DNA of 64,000 nucleotides from Erpetoichthys calabaricus (Eukaryota; Chordata; Cladistia; Polypteriformes; Polypteridae), in contig NC_041402.2 in NCBI RefSeq assembly GCF_900747795.2, forward strand, positions 183,415,375-183,479,374. The letters are read 5' to 3'. How positions within the stretch are numbered: position 1 is the first letter of the stretch; every line of letters begins with the position of its first letter. The notes under the pieces were generated by a model. It was not told the origin of the DNA, did no database searches, and saw nothing but the letters and a program-made list of their open reading frames with translations. Both the position numbers and the translations under genes were made by a program. Positions 26,101 through 34,289 of the stretch are shown piece by piece.

Positions 26101-28775
26101 CACTGTTGGTACTTATTGCACTTCAACTAAAGAAAGTAACACTATTCTCTTCTAGGAAAGAAAACTCAGAACGATGAAACTTAAAGCAATATTCAATCCA
26201 ATAACAATAATTAAAAAAAAAAAAACTTGTTTCTTACCCCTCGTTTGCAGTGACAGCTGAAAAACATTTTTAATCTTATTTTTTCATGGAGAGTGGAAAT
26301 GACCAGTTTTCTGAAACAGAGAGCTCCAGTGGAGGGCCAACATTGAAACAGCAAACAATATCCAAACATTCATGTAAAATATCTTGGGTTACTGGTGTCA
26401 CAAAATCCACATGTCAGTTATCCAGTCATATGCTCACAAGGTCCAAAAACGTGTGTTTTTGGCTAAAATATTATTAAATAAATACATCCAGAAAATGAGA
26501 GTAGTGTACTGTATCCACCAGGGGCACATGTCACCTGGGAATGTGTTCTCTTAGAACTGCAGCTTGTACTTTAAACCCATATGTCTCCCTTCTCATTAAC
26601 CAGAACAGCAATATTAAAATGAGAGAAATGGGGTACAAAAGAGAGAATATCCAGTATTTGCATTGCTTTAAACTGCAATTTTCACTTGTCTGATATACAT
26701 TACAGTATATAATACAACTAACTGTGTTACCAGGCTTCACTCAGGAAATTCCACAAGACAATGAGCCTCTGTTATGGTGCTGCCAGTTAAGTACTATGTA
26801 ACTAACTAATTACTTTTCTGTATACAGTATTGCCAGTTTTTTGGTTGTGGGTTCAAATCCTGTTACTGACACTGTGTGACCATGAACAAGTCTGTTCACC
26901 TGCCAGTGTTTCCACTGGAAAAGCAAAAGAAGTGTAATCAATTGTATCTTAACTGTTGTAAGTCATCTTGGATAAAGGTATGAGTCAAATAATAAATTAT
27001 AAAAATATGCCACTGGAGCTGCTTAATCTTGAACATTGAGAGGAAGGCCATCCATCAGCTTTCACACACGTTCATATAATGGTGTAACATTGATCACTGA
27101 TTATATTGTATATGATATACAAAATAATCAGGAGCTTACCAATACTGTTTATATATTGTGGAAACCAGGGTCGCGCACAGCCGTCCCACCCCAACACAGA
27201 CAGGCTGAGACAGCAGTGTAGCACACAACACCCTTTATAGTGAGGAGACACTTTTCTCACTCCCCAGGTCACAGCACAACAGAGCGGCAACATGAAGTGC
27301 TGCCAAACAGGGCTCAGTAAATGTCCAGGCGCCCCCTGGCAGGGGCTACAGGCCCCAGCATGGTTGAGCTTCCATGCTCCAAACCCGTGGCCCTGCTGCA
27401 AGCCAAAGAGGCTGCCCTCTATTGGTCTGGGGGAGAAAATGTCCTGAAAAAGCTCTCTCCCCTGGTCCTTCCATTGTCAAAGCGTCCTGGTTGTTTAAGG
27501 GCCCTGGCCATCTGTCACAACATATACATACGCGCACACACACTACTAGTCAAAAAATTTTTAGAACTTAGAACACCTCAGTTTTTCTGGAAATACACGC
27601 AATTAAATCTCTATTTCTGACATAGCCTGTTTTGGGTCATTGCCTTGCTGAACTCCTGACCTACTAGACACAGACCAGAAGGTATTCTGCAAAGTATGCT
27701 GCAAACTGCTGTGTCAACCCTTTTAGATTCAGAATGCCTGTCACTCTGTGGAGGTCACCAGCTCTGCCTCCAGCAAAGGAACTCCAGACCATCACACTTC
27801 CTCCACCATGTTTGACAGTTGGTGTCTCACACTGAGGAACCATCTTTTTACTAACTTGATGGCGTGCAAACACCCTGTGTGATGAACCGAAGATTTCACA
27901 ATTTGATTCATTGGTCCATAAGAGTTTCTTACAGTTTTCAGTAGTCCATAGCTGGTATTCAATGGCACAGGCAAGCCTCACTTTCTTACTTTGCCCTTTA
28001 AGGAAAGGCTTTCTTGCTGCCACTCACCCTGTCAAACCTGCAGCACAAAGTCTCCTCTTCATAGTAGAAACCGACACTTGCTTTATGTCGACCTGCACTG
28101 TTAAGCTGTTCTTGAAGCTGTTGTGCTGCAAGGCGCCTGTGATCACACAAGATGGTGACCCTCAGAAACTTGTCTTCTAATTGGCTTGTGACTTTGGGTC
28201 TGCCAGATCTCTTCCTATCAGAGTTTCTTCCAGTTTCCAATTGCCTTTGGTTTGTGTAGGACACCGCTGGACTCGCTAACACTTTGATTTTTTTTTTGCT
28301 CTAAATGAAAGGCCTACTGTTGTAATGGTAATAAGTCTCTGTCTCATTTCATTTGTTGAATGGCCTTTTTCTTGTCATTGCTGGACTTTACAACTTTCTA
28401 AAGTGGAATATTGTCCAAGTAGTGCTTCAGAGGGCGTAGTAACATAGTCTATTCCAACTCTGCTTTAACACAGACAGATTTTTAAGTAATCAACATAATT
28501 TGGGACACTCAAGCAAATTGTTTGCTTCACCTTGCAAGGCTTCATTTACTTTAATTTGTAACATATTAGTAGAATATGGTTCAATGTGCTTGAAGAAGGC
28601 CCATTTGTAGTATTCAGAAATTTCCTTTTTTTCCGTTTTTGCTAACCTAGACTTTATATTTAATCACTGACAGTTTACTGCTTACCATTTGAGCATTTTA
28701 GTTCATTCATTGCATTCCAGCTGATTAAATTTGAAGAAAAACTAGAAAAAAGTAAGTGTTCTAAAACTTTTGACC

Positions 28776-28813
<38 letters not shown>

Positions 28814-31627
28814 CAATCAAAAAATAGAGCCTCTGAAGCCCCCACCCTCCTTTCCGATGCCACTGCGTCACTCCTGTCTTGTCTTGGATCAGAGGACTAC
28901 ACTTCCATCTCTACTTTTCTCTCACTCCCTTTTTGCTTCTAGCAAACACTTACTAATAACCAAAGTGCCAAGCACCAGCACTCAAGGTTTATAGCACACT
29001 ACCTAATTTGATCTTTGCATCTTCCTTGAGCTTTGTCGAACTTTCTCTTTCCAGTTCATACCTGAGCCAAATAATACAGCCAAGTAATCAATATATAATA
29101 AATATTACCAAAAATATTGAAAAATAAAAAAAACACAGGTTGGCTAATTCTTTTTTTCCTATAACGTCTATCAAATCTGAGATTTTGGAGTATTTAGGTA
29201 AACTGATTTGTCAACGTCACAGTGTGTCAGAGGTTGGAACTTGACACCAACGAAGAGTTGTTGATGGAGATTCTCTTACGCTGTCTCTAGTCCACCTCTA
29301 TGAGGTGGCAGAGGTGAGACACGGAGCCAGCACCTCCACCAATCAGCTCAACGTAGTCTCCATGAGCTAACGGCTCCTTGTGACATGACTTTTCCAGTGC
29401 AGTGGTTCCCTTTTAGCCTTCCTTTGTAAGCCGCCTGTTACAGAACTGTGCTGCCAACCTTGTGGCTTAAAGCCCAGTGTCTCAAGTATTCAATGAGGAT
29501 GTGCTGGACCACAGCAAAAATCCACTTTCTAGTTCCAGGCAACATCCCTAAATTGCCTGCAGGTAAAAGGGAGTGTGAACAATCTCAAGAACAGGAGATA
29601 AAAACTGTAATGAGAGAGAGTGTCTAAGACTCGGTAAAAACCACTGTCGGCTAAACCAGAGGCAAATTGGAAACAACTTTTTCCAGACGTTGTTAACTAC
29701 AAAACGGGTTGACACTAAAACAGTGAGCAAAGTTGAGAAATGGAATGCTAGGAGTCCTGAACCAGAAAACAAACTACTAAGAGCGCAAAGACCAGCATTG
29801 TTTGGTGGTTGAATCCGTAATCTTGGATGATGCGCTTACATGCCTTGTGACGTTATTAAGCTGGGCATCGGTTTACATGCCACATGGTGCCTTCTTTGAG
29901 GCAGTGCGTCTTAGTGTCAGGCTCCAAAAGGGTGAGACTACAAAATGGCAATGTGATGCACCTAAAAAATAAACAACAAAAATTGTATATTGGTTCATAA
30001 CAAAATGTTAAATAATAAGTACTTACATTTTAATGTTCCACGAGGTACACAAAGTAAAGAAGCATAAAAAATTCCCCTGAAGCAATAAAAAATATTAAAG
30101 AACTGTAAGAACTTGGGCAGTGGGAGTGTAGATGAAAGGCCAAGCAGGCCAATGAGCGCACATCTTGAGTGGTGGACTCTTCCATTTTGGAGCGCAGGTA
30201 TCAAAGGACACTCACGCAGATGACTGATTGGGTCCTAGCGGGTGGCAGCTTTCCAGTTGCACATGTCTGCCTGTCAGGCCTGCTTTTTGGTAGGGCACAG
30301 TTATGAAGATAATGGGCATATAAGAGATGATCTTGATACTGCCAATGTAGTGTCTCACATGTGGAATGCAGCAGTCTGAAGTATCTGTAAGTGCAGCACA
30401 AGTTCAAGCTGGTGAGCAACAGCGTGTTAGAGGCCTTCATTTTAAAAAGCCTACCACAAAAGAATCCTGGTTTTGTGTTTTTAAGTGTTGCTGGAAGGCA
30501 TTGCGAGGCTGGGTTCACCTTTCATTCGCCACATTGTGATGTCAGACATTTCAAAGCCCCTCACTTCGCCTGCGTTTTTGTTTTTTTTTGTTTGTTTTCT
30601 CGCCGTACTCTTTTGATTCCTCTCTCTTTGTTGATTCTCGATTTTTTTACTTCCCCGTTTTTGCAAAGTTGGAACGTCATGTTCTTGTTGTTGCTCTGCC
30701 AGTCTTTTTGCTCCTGAAGCCTTTTTCCCGGTGCCGGGAAGCATGCTGACTGCTGAGACTTTCCCCTCTGAAACGCAGCAACATCAAAAGCCGGCATGGC
30801 AAGTGAGCGTTTGAAATGTGTTCTCTTTTAGGTGCGTGCTGTCATACCAGGCCTGTCAAACGCTCACTTACAGAAGGTGTCTGCTGCAAGACAGCATCGC
30901 CAGACATCCCGTACCTGACGGTAAGCCGCCTTTCACTTCCTAGCTGTGGCATGATTCTCCTGGGCGGAGGATGATGACCCTTGGTGGGGGGGTGGGGTAC
31001 TGTATATTCTGTTTTGTATAGTTTAATGAATATAATACGAGGAAACCCACTCATTTTTTTGAAAATATAATCTCAAACACAGCATGTGCTTTAACATCTT
31101 TACAGATGTCAGTCTGTCAGTTTTCTTCCATTTGAAGGCTCAGCTATGTGAAAAGAAGCAAAAGTGCATGTTAGGCTGCAGGAAGTTCTAATAAAGAAAT
31201 TTCCACAGTTTAAGGACTCTGTGATTTGAAGATGAAGGACGAGTGGGTCCAAAAAGTGAGGTGGAATCCCGGCACTTTTACGCCTGCCAGTTAATTATTG
31301 TTCAGGACAAAGACCATATTGAACACTGATGATTTACTGAATGCAGCTAAACTGGTTTGTCATCCCTGGGGTTTCTGGGCTGGACTGATTTTCCCCCAAA
31401 CAATTAATAATTGAGCGGGAAGAGTCTTGACTTTCTAATCACATCCAACCTTTCGGCTCGTTTCAAAGTAGGGTGGAATATTTTAAGTGCCATCATGTAT
31501 GTTGAACCGTCTTCCATTATGGATAAAAGTGTCTAATTTGTTGTTTCTTTTCAATCCTTTAGACCCTGACTGGATAAAACGAATTTTGCAAGGACCCTGT
31601 ACGTTCTGTGACTCCCCACTGTTTTAA
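4258..31627 (+). CDS. GTF3C4: GTF3C4, general transcription factor IIIC subunit 4 (TFIIIC90), complete, 5 exons
   Basis: GTF3C4 is a subunit of TFIIIC, the nuclear factor that binds A and B boxes of tRNA genes and recruits TFIIIB and RNA polymerase III; the human protein has reported histone acetyltransferase activity. Exons are 4258-4557, 12438-14216, 22853-22983, 30832-30920 and 31563-31627, all with GT..AG borders and matching phases (0,0,2,1). The sum is 2364 nt, or 787 residues, against about 822 in human. The N-terminal two-thirds matches the beta-propeller part, with blocks such as GCDANGRCLLA and KMSGLIVGS. An acidic, variable linker lies near residues 600-635. A conserved stretch REHMKRVLGEVYLHTWITE lies near 650-670. 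The C-terminus is Cys-rich and zinc-ribbon-like (CSLC, CSNGH, CTFCDS). ATG 4258 has A at -3 and G at +4 and aligns with the human start; the frame is open upstream, so a longer N-terminus is possible but unlikely. Confidence 0.97.
4735..4769. repeat. (TG)n microsatellite in intron 1
   Basis: About 17 TG units, followed by a short GTGTAG repeat, lie 180 bases after the exon 1 donor. The long antisense frame here is an artefact of this repeat. Confidence 0.9.
5262..5595 (+). mobile_element. LINE 3' end (same family as 2631-3289), 5'-truncated
   Basis: The + strand matches the antisense of 2631-2940: coding remnants equivalent to LLSIMENPLHP..NGILSRQRS and RRSFLP..MRLFNST, then the TTTATTAATCCCAAGGGGAAATTC tail and a short TATC run to 5592. 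It is inserted in GTF3C4 intron 1 and carries no complete frame. Confidence 0.8.
5840..6490 (-). mobile_element. LINE ORF2 3' portion (L2/CR1-group, different family), decayed
   Basis: On the - strand, 6490 to about 6290 reads LNFKSHVNQITRTAFFHLRKIANVRSL..VHTFVFSRLHY. It continues through a frame break with INRLQRVQNATARILTRK (about 6240-6190), then AFNNLTPFYI-like and NCLPIEIHQVHFKK-like text near 5940-5890. This order is typical of the C-terminal region of fish L2/CR1-type reverse transcriptases. Several frame breaks show it is old. Confidence 0.7.
6510..6660 (+). repeat. Retroposon 3'-tail repeat (TCAGGAAGGGCATCCGG type)
   Basis: It contains TCAGGAAGGGCATCCGG, CCAAATCAATATGCGGA and CTGTGGCAACCCCTAATGGG, a widespread fish LINE 3' end. 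A short related tail occurs at 43390-43450. The small open frame here is not a gene. Confidence 0.6.
6661..7131. other. Intron 1 sequence, nothing recognised
   Basis: AT-rich sequence without a usable frame, hairpin or repeat that I can name. Confidence 0.4.
7338..8239 (+). mobile_element. Non-autonomous Helitron with helicase C-terminal remnant
   Basis: The element starts with TC after an A (7337|7338) and ends CCCCCTAG|T at 8239, with a stem AGGGGG/CCCCCT (8214-8237) just before the end. This is the classic Helitron 3' structure and insertion between A and T. Inside, 7743-7979 encodes THGQLYVALSQCNSKHG, the C-terminal motif VI region of the Pif1-like Helitron helicase; most of Rep/Hel is deleted. 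A poly-A run lies at 8049-8066. The element sits inside the hAT 7140-8729. Confidence 0.8.
7743..7979 (+). pseudogene. Helitron helicase C-terminal fragment
   Basis: The 78-codon frame reads GESEILQEKSFVICVN..IFTHGQLYVALSQCNSKHGFKIQCN. The HGQLYVALSR-like block is the terminal helicase motif of Helitron RepHel proteins, with Arg replaced by Gln here. It is a fragment only; the remaining 1000-plus residues are absent. Confidence 0.75.
8740..9130. other. Intron 1 sequence, short AT microsatellites only
   Basis: Short TA/TG runs near 8750-8790; nothing else recognised. Confidence 0.4.
9130..10082 (+). mobile_element. Decayed Helitron, N-terminal and C-terminal coding pieces with the middle missing
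   Basis: 9394-9678 encodes a Gln/Arg-rich segment (RQDALEQQRQRMTNHRATLSEDQQQQ), like the repetitive N-terminus of fish Helitron RepHel proteins. 9822-9960 encodes FTHGQLYTTFSRVTSKPMFNVQIL, the helicase C-terminus. Only about 140 bases separate them, so the Rep and most of the helicase domain were lost by internal deletion. Clear 5' TC and 3' CTRR ends were not located, so boundaries are approximate. It is older than, and a different subfamily from, 7338-8239. Confidence 0.65.
10083..10670. other. Intron 1 sequence, nothing recognised
   Basis: No gene, TIR or repeat recognised; some of it may be 3' flank of the Helitron remnant. Confidence 0.35.
10674..10860 (-). mobile_element. tRNA-derived SINE, full head to tail
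   Basis: On the - strand it starts near 10852 with GGCTCTGAGGCTAGGGATCTG and a B box GGTTCAAATCCCG. It then runs through GGGCCCTTGAGCGAGGCCC and ends with AGCGCTATATAAATGCAAAC followed by (ATT)n. These are the Pol III A/B boxes, a body and a simple 3' tail. A relative with a different tail lies at 19008-19236. Confidence 0.75.
11041..11139 (+). mobile_element. 5'-truncated GGCGGCACGG SINE (3' end only)
   Basis: It contains TGCACCCTGTGTTGGCTGGGATTGGCTCCAG, GTGACCCTGTAGTTAGGATATAGCGGGTTG and a (ATGG)n end, matching the last 100 bases of the complete copies at 41610 and 61879. Confidence 0.85.
11140..12437. other. End of intron 1, nothing recognised
   Basis: AT-rich intron sequence. A polypyrimidine tract with TTTTTTTTTCAAG precedes exon 2. 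No other feature supported. Confidence 0.5.
12438..14216 (+). CDS. GTF3C4: GTF3C4 exon 2 (residues 101-693), large exon
   Basis: The acceptor is TTTTTCAAG|GTGGGA and the donor GCCAGG|GTAAGG. The exon encodes most of the protein, from VGPEKQVNKVKEKFATSKD to DRAAR. Conserved blocks include KGYFTLRQPVVLW, SLVVAARGSY, SKAGLNVHNSHVTGLH and AVSPNGAYLA. The acidic linker is encoded near 13940-14020. The single 1.8-kb exon matches the large second exon expected from the vertebrate gene. Both borders are phase 0. Confidence 0.97.
14235..14861. other. Start of intron 2, nothing recognised
   Basis: The exon 2 frame reads 6 codons into the intron (stop at 14232-14234); this read-through is not supported by homology. 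No further feature seen up to the Tc1 copy at 14864. Confidence 0.5.
14864..16507 (-). mobile_element. Tc1-like transposon, near full length, about 225-bp TIRs (family A, copy 1)
   Basis: Both ends read CAGTTAGGTCCATAAATATT in inverted orientation and are flanked by TA (14862-14863, 16508-16509). Long TIRs of about 225 bases share TTTCAGCTTTAATTCAG and the TTGTTCACC-type block. The transposase remnant is on the - strand. A second copy, inverted, is at 35243-36863, and an old third copy lies at about 18900-21092. Confidence 0.93.
15107..16144 (-). pseudogene. Tc1 transposase (DD34E type), frameshifted
   Basis: From 16144 down it encodes MRLKELSMQGKEAILKRRKQ, a PAIRED-like HTH start, then TVWYILRKK and NAKRPGRPRKTT. 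The catalytic region follows: WTDETKINLYQNDGKKKVWRRRG (near 15690-15620), VKHGGGRVMAWACMAASGTG (near 15590-15530), a DTDGQ-type segment, and SPDLNPTEQAFHLLKTK (near 15340-15280) ending GFSTKY. At least two frame changes split it, near 15830 and near 15405. The family length is about 340 residues. It acts, when intact, by cut-and-paste at TA sites. Confidence 0.88.
16633..18148 (-). mobile_element. Decayed Tc1-like transposon (family B)
   Basis: The left end CAGTCATGAAAAAGTAAGCACA and the right-end sequence GGGGTGTGCTTACTATTTCA are inverted matches. TA precedes the left end at 16631-16632. Interior antisense text resembles Tc1 transposase (for example the segments around 16920-16990 and 17400-17470) but has many breaks. 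The + strand open frames near 17088-17540 are shadows. Confidence 0.7.
18677..18716. repeat. (TA)n microsatellite followed by (ATT)n
   Basis: About 20 TA units, then an ATT run to about 18740, in GTF3C4 intron 2. Confidence 0.95.
19008..19236 (-). mobile_element. tRNA-derived SINE inserted in the old Tc1
   Basis: On the - strand: head GGAGTGGTGGCTCTGGGGGTAA with A-box character, B box GTTGGTTCAAATC, middle CCGTTGAGCAAAGCACTTAA, and 3' part TTTCGTTGTACCTGTACAAT with AATAAAGTTGAATC. It interrupts the Tc1 text between GGAACCCAT and CACCAGGTGC, which are adjacent in copy 1. Confidence 0.75.
19890..20543. mobile_element. Mariner-type TIR element(s) with a nested pogo-like end and (AT)n
   Basis: The left end CAGGGTGAGTTAAAATTATG (after TA 19888-19889) has two inverted partners. 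ACATAATTTTGACTCATCCTG ends near 20108, and ACATAATTTTGACTCACCCTG ends at 20543 before TA. An (AT)n run fills 20109-20155. CAGTGGAACCTCGAGATACG at 20156, a pogo/Tigger-like end, follows. The simplest reading is a MITE whose right end was duplicated, or two MITEs side by side, with a pogo-like fragment between the ends. No transposase is visible. Confidence 0.6.
21319..21480 (-). mobile_element. LINE 3' tail fragments (GATAGA..ACTTTATTTGTCCCC type)
   Basis: Two successive, partly duplicated tails reading GATAGATAG..CTTATTTGTCCCCAGGGG and AGATAGAACTTTATTTGTCCC. They are related in structure to the tail at 2631 but a different family. A similar piece with GACTTGGCTAAAGATNA is at 44060-44240. Confidence 0.6.
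21500..22852. other. End of intron 2, nothing clear
   Basis: Apart from a possible LINE continuation to about 21780, no gene or repeat is recognised. The last 30 bases form the polypyrimidine tract and CCCTAAG acceptor of exon 3. Confidence 0.4.
22853..22983 (+). CDS. GTF3C4: GTF3C4 exon 3 (residues 694-737)
   Basis: Encodes VLIGHIFKKMNKQTFPEYC, then SLCKEVLPFTDRRQAVCSNG and HMWL, followed by a split Arg codon. This starts the Cys-rich zinc-ribbon-like C-terminus (CSLC and CSNGH). The acceptor is CTAAG|GTGTTA and the donor AAG|GTAACA (phase 2). Confidence 0.96.
22984..24413. other. Intron 3, first part, nothing recognised
   Basis: No repeat end or gene recognised in this AT-rich stretch. 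Confidence 0.4.
24414..25480. repeat. Possible hAT left end followed by unclassified dispersed repeat
   Basis: CAGTGGTTCTCAACCTTTAT at 24414 looks like a hAT TIR, but I found no inverted partner in this intron. The following kilobase (for example the GC-rich part 25180-25340) has a repeat-like look, but I cannot assign it. No supported frame. Confidence 0.35.
25637..25965 (+). mobile_element. GGCGGCACGG-type SINE, nearly full length, diverged
   Basis: It begins GGACAGCATGGTGGTGCACTGG. It keeps the B-box-like GGGTTCACATCCCGG, the GAGTTTGCATGTTCTCCCC and TTTCCTCCCACAATCCAAAG blocks, and a degenerate GGATAGACGGGTAGATGG end. It is more diverged than 41610 or 61879, hence older. Located in GTF3C4 intron 3. 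Confidence 0.85.
26820..27000 (+). mobile_element. tRNA/CORE-like SINE (family of 2130-2330), 5' part missing
   Basis: Contains B-box GTGGGTTCAAATCCTG, the core-like ACTGTGTGACCATGAACAAG, and the tail TTGTAAGTCATCTTGGATAA. Confidence 0.65.
27150..27528. repeat. Unclassified GC-rich repeat-like sequence
   Basis: GC-rich relative to flanks, with overlapping short frames on both strands. It ends against the Tc1 copy at about 27541. It may be a dispersed repeat but I cannot name it. Confidence 0.3.
27541..28780 (-). mobile_element. Tc1-like transposon (family C), decayed
   Basis: The left end reads CTACTAGTCAAAAAATTTTTAG with GAACACC nearby. The right end is its inverse, GTGTTCTAAAACTTTTGACC near 28757-28776. 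The right end abuts a (TG)n run that probably grew from the terminal CACAC. The transposase remnant is on the - strand. Confidence 0.8.
27664..28282 (-). pseudogene. Tc1 transposase remnant (family C)
   Basis: 28282-27998 gives RKRSGRPKVTSQLEDKFLRV, RLAAQQLQEQLNSAGRHKAS and similar, the HTH/linker part. 28023-27664 in another frame gives LLWTNESNCEIFGSSHRVFA, then VKHGGGSVMVWSSFAGGRAG. A frame change near 28000-28020 joins them. The catalytic first Asp lies in the WTNES motif, where the family has WTDES, so an active-site residue is lost. The C-terminal third is missing or unreadable. Confidence 0.8.
28779..28811. repeat. (TG)n microsatellite
   Basis: About 16 TG units at the right edge of the Tc1 copy. 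Confidence 0.95.
28830..30831. other. Last 2 kb of intron 3, nothing recognised
   Basis: Several short frames on both strands, none with recognisable protein similarity. 29210-29960 is mixed GC-rich sequence that may be an unclassified repeat. The acceptor TCTTTTAG lies at 30824-30831. Confidence 0.4.
30832..30920 (+). CDS. GTF3C4: GTF3C4 exon 4 (residues 737-767)
   Basis: The split Arg is followed by CVLSYQACQTLTYRRCLLQD and SIARHPVPD, then G of a split Asp. Human has CFLTYQSCQSLIYRRCLLHD at this place. The acceptor is CTTTTAG|GTGCGT and the donor GACG|GTAAGC. Too short to show as a long frame, but phases fit on both sides. Confidence 0.95.
31563..31627 (+). CDS. GTF3C4: GTF3C4 exon 5, C-terminus and stop (residues 767-787)
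   Basis: The acceptor is CCTTTAG|ACCCTG. The exon encodes DPDWIKRILQGPCTFCDSPL, then F and a TAA stop at 31625-31627. The final CxxC completes the Cys-rich C-terminus. Human ends WIKRLLQSPCPFCDSPVF, so the protein end is secure. Confidence 0.95.
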
Positions 31628-33510
31628 AATCGGGGAGCAGTTCCTCTGGGACTTTGGTGGGGAAGACTGTACTCTTGGCATAATGGAAATGACCCTGGAC
31701 ACCGCGTTCACTTTCTGTCCAAATTCAGTTTATTTTCCCAAGTCTTCTGCTGAAGTAGAAGAATAAGAATGGAAGGATACATTTTCGTTCATTTCATATT
31801 CCTTCCTAATCAATAATCTTGTTTATTTGGCTCTCAAAAATCTTTAAATTGCTAGATTTCAGGACGCAAATTGTGGCTGTCATCGTTGGTAACAAACATC
31901 TTAGCGTCCTCAGGTTTGGTCAGAGGCAGGTAGCATTTATACATATGTACTGTGCCCATGTGGTGGCAAATGTGTTTATGGGTTAAAATTGGTGGTGGGG
32001 TTTGGTATTTGTTCCAGAATGAGTCCCAAGGTCTAAGATTACTCAAACTGGGTCTTCATTGAGTGCACTGAGGAATCTATGGGTCTTCAACCAGACCCAA
32101 GGAGCTGGGATTGTGGTTAAAGATTCTTATAGACCACTTCAAGACTTAAGTATTTGAACATCAAGGATTTATTCTCATGTAACATTCACATTCGGTCCAG
32201 CGGTGGGAAGCTTATGGCGGGTGATTTTGCAGTAGGATTGGCCAAGAAAATTTGTAAAGGAAACGGTCCACCTGAGGGAAGACAGTAACTTTTATATGGG
32301 CTGTGATAGTGGCTACTAGAAATGGGCCTTGTCGATTCCTGGCTTAACCCTTTCCCTTAAATCAAGATCTTACCTTCAAGTGGCAGATCCTGTCCTTCCT
32401 TGCTCCGCCGTCCTCAGTTTAGCGGCCCTGTAAGCCCAAGCCATCCAAGGTTTAGCGTGAATCTCTCTTAACTCCCAGATGCGCTAATAACAAAGCAGGG
32501 AATCCCTGCACGTCCCTCAAGTTTTCTTTATGTCCAGCTGGCCATGATTTGACCACCATAGCGTGAGCTTCGGTTTTAAGAGGTGAGATAGGAAGCAGGG
32601 CCTGCAATTATGGCTTTTGTGGCTTGTGCTTACCTGTCAACCTGGGCCACTCTGAACTGTAGCCCAGGGACCAGGAGCAGAATGGCATTGTGGTTAAAGC
32701 AGAAGGCTAGAAGGGTGCACATGCGCTGGTGGTTTGAGTTGTGGCTTTTTTAGAAAGTGAGAAAACAAACAAACAAAAAAATCTCTGTGAAGAACTAACA
32801 TGGTCAGCCTCATGGGACTGGAGTTAATGAGATTCCAGCATAATGAGGGACGGATCTGGCTAGCAGATGTGAGATTTTATTGTTAATTAAAGGGGTTGCG
32901 GTGCATATCGTTAAATACAATTAACCCAGTTAAAAAAAGAAAGAAAGAAATCGGGCCTCAGGAGAGGGGCACGTTATAAGGGTGACCATTCTCCTGTGAC
33001 TGAAAGGCTTGTGACCCTGAATCAAAGGCAAAGCTTATCCACCTTAACATAGAAGTAAAACCTTAGTAATGTAATGGCACAGAAAGAAAAAAAGAAAATC
33101 AAAGCCGCGCCAAACACACTTAGGGGGGGGGGTGTAAATCATGGCAGAATGTGCTTTAGGAAGTGACCCTGACTCTGGCACCGCAAGCATCCAAGTGTTG
33201 CCTTCATTTGGAGTGCCTAAAAGAAGCGGTGTGAGTGCAAAATACAAACAGCGTTCCCCGCAAGTGTTGATAATCAACGACAAGATGTTGCCCGATTCCT
33301 ACTCCCATTTCACATCCTGTGTAATTCACTGGCAAAATTAGTTTCTAACAAACGAAGGTATTGACTGAACCTTGTGTTCCTGCATTGCTCCACCACTCAT
33401 TCCTCCAGACCCACAGTGCTCTTTGTAAGGAGGGGCTGTTCTTCTATGTTAACCTCTTTCTTGTTAACTTCTGTTTGCTCTCTTTGTAAATAAACTGGTT
33501 TTCTAAGACT
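31628..33510 (+). other. Probable GTF3C4 3' UTR
   Basis: No transposon or frame is evident between the stop and a canonical AATAAA at 33489-33494. Absence of insertions over 1.8 kb, in a window otherwise full of them, supports transcribed 3' UTR. Confidence 0.5.
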
Positions 33511-33530
33511 TTTGTACACGGTCACCTGTA
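33489..33530 (+). terminator. Candidate GTF3C4 polyadenylation signal
   Basis: AATAAA at 33489-33494 sits in CTTTGTAAATAAACTGG, with a T/G-rich stretch (CTTTTGT) about 15-25 bases downstream. It is the best canonical hexamer I see after the stop; transcript data are needed to confirm use. Confidence 0.5.
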
Positions 33531-33686
33531 GCAGTGCTCCTCTTTATGTCTTCTTGAGGTCCGCTTTCCGATCAGTTCTGTGAACGGCAGCCGGGCCAAG
33601 GTGCTGCTCTAAGAACCAAAACTTCTGTTGCCATTTGAGTGATTTCACACCCCAGTTGGTGAGTTTTGAGCACAGCTAGATAAATA

Positions 33687-34201
33687 CGAGGGGGGACCCA
33701 AAAATAATGAGAATTGTTTACTCGAGGCAGGAGGTTGCGTTAAGTTCTGATGTTTGCTTCTAGGTGTGTGTACTAGACTGCCCTCTGCGTCATTTGGCCA
33801 AGCGGCGTCCTTGAAGTGCTCAAGCGATTGTGTGATGCATTGCGGAAAAGACGACCCGAATTGTGACGATCAGGCGAATGGCTTCTGCACCACGACAACA
33901 CAGCATTGAAAAATGGGATGACAACGGTTACCCAAAGGACCTTGTGCCCTGTGATTTTTTTTTTTCTTATTTCCAAGAATGAAGAGGGACCTTAAAGGAA
34001 AGTGTTTTCAGGATGTGGAGGAGGCCAAGAAGCAAATGACGGAGGCACTGAAGGGTTTCAGAACAGTTTTGAATAATGGAAAAGCGGTGGGACAAGAGTA
34101 TTGTGTCTCAGGAATAGAGTTTTTTGAAGGTGATTACATTTTGGAAATGTTCTGAGAAATATACAATTTTTTTTTAATTCTTATTTTTGGGTCCCCCCTC
34201 T
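33687..34201 (+). mobile_element. Mariner remnant, internally deleted, ends present
   Basis: Ends CGAGGGGGGACCCAAAAATAA and TTATTTTTGGGTCCCCCCTC are inverted and flanked by TA (33685-33686, 34202-34203). The + strand text includes LLHHDNT near 33880, NEEGP-like text near 33980, and ALKGFRTVLNNGKAVGQEYC followed by VSGIEFFEGDYIL (34045-34145). These are the C-terminal half of a DD34D mariner transposase, frame-broken. Confidence 0.8.
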
Positions 34202-34289
34202 TATAATCTGAAATAGTCTGTTATGGAAGTTTGTGTCTAATTACGATGATGGGAGACCCAAGTTTTCACAGTTTTGTTAAAAAAAACAT

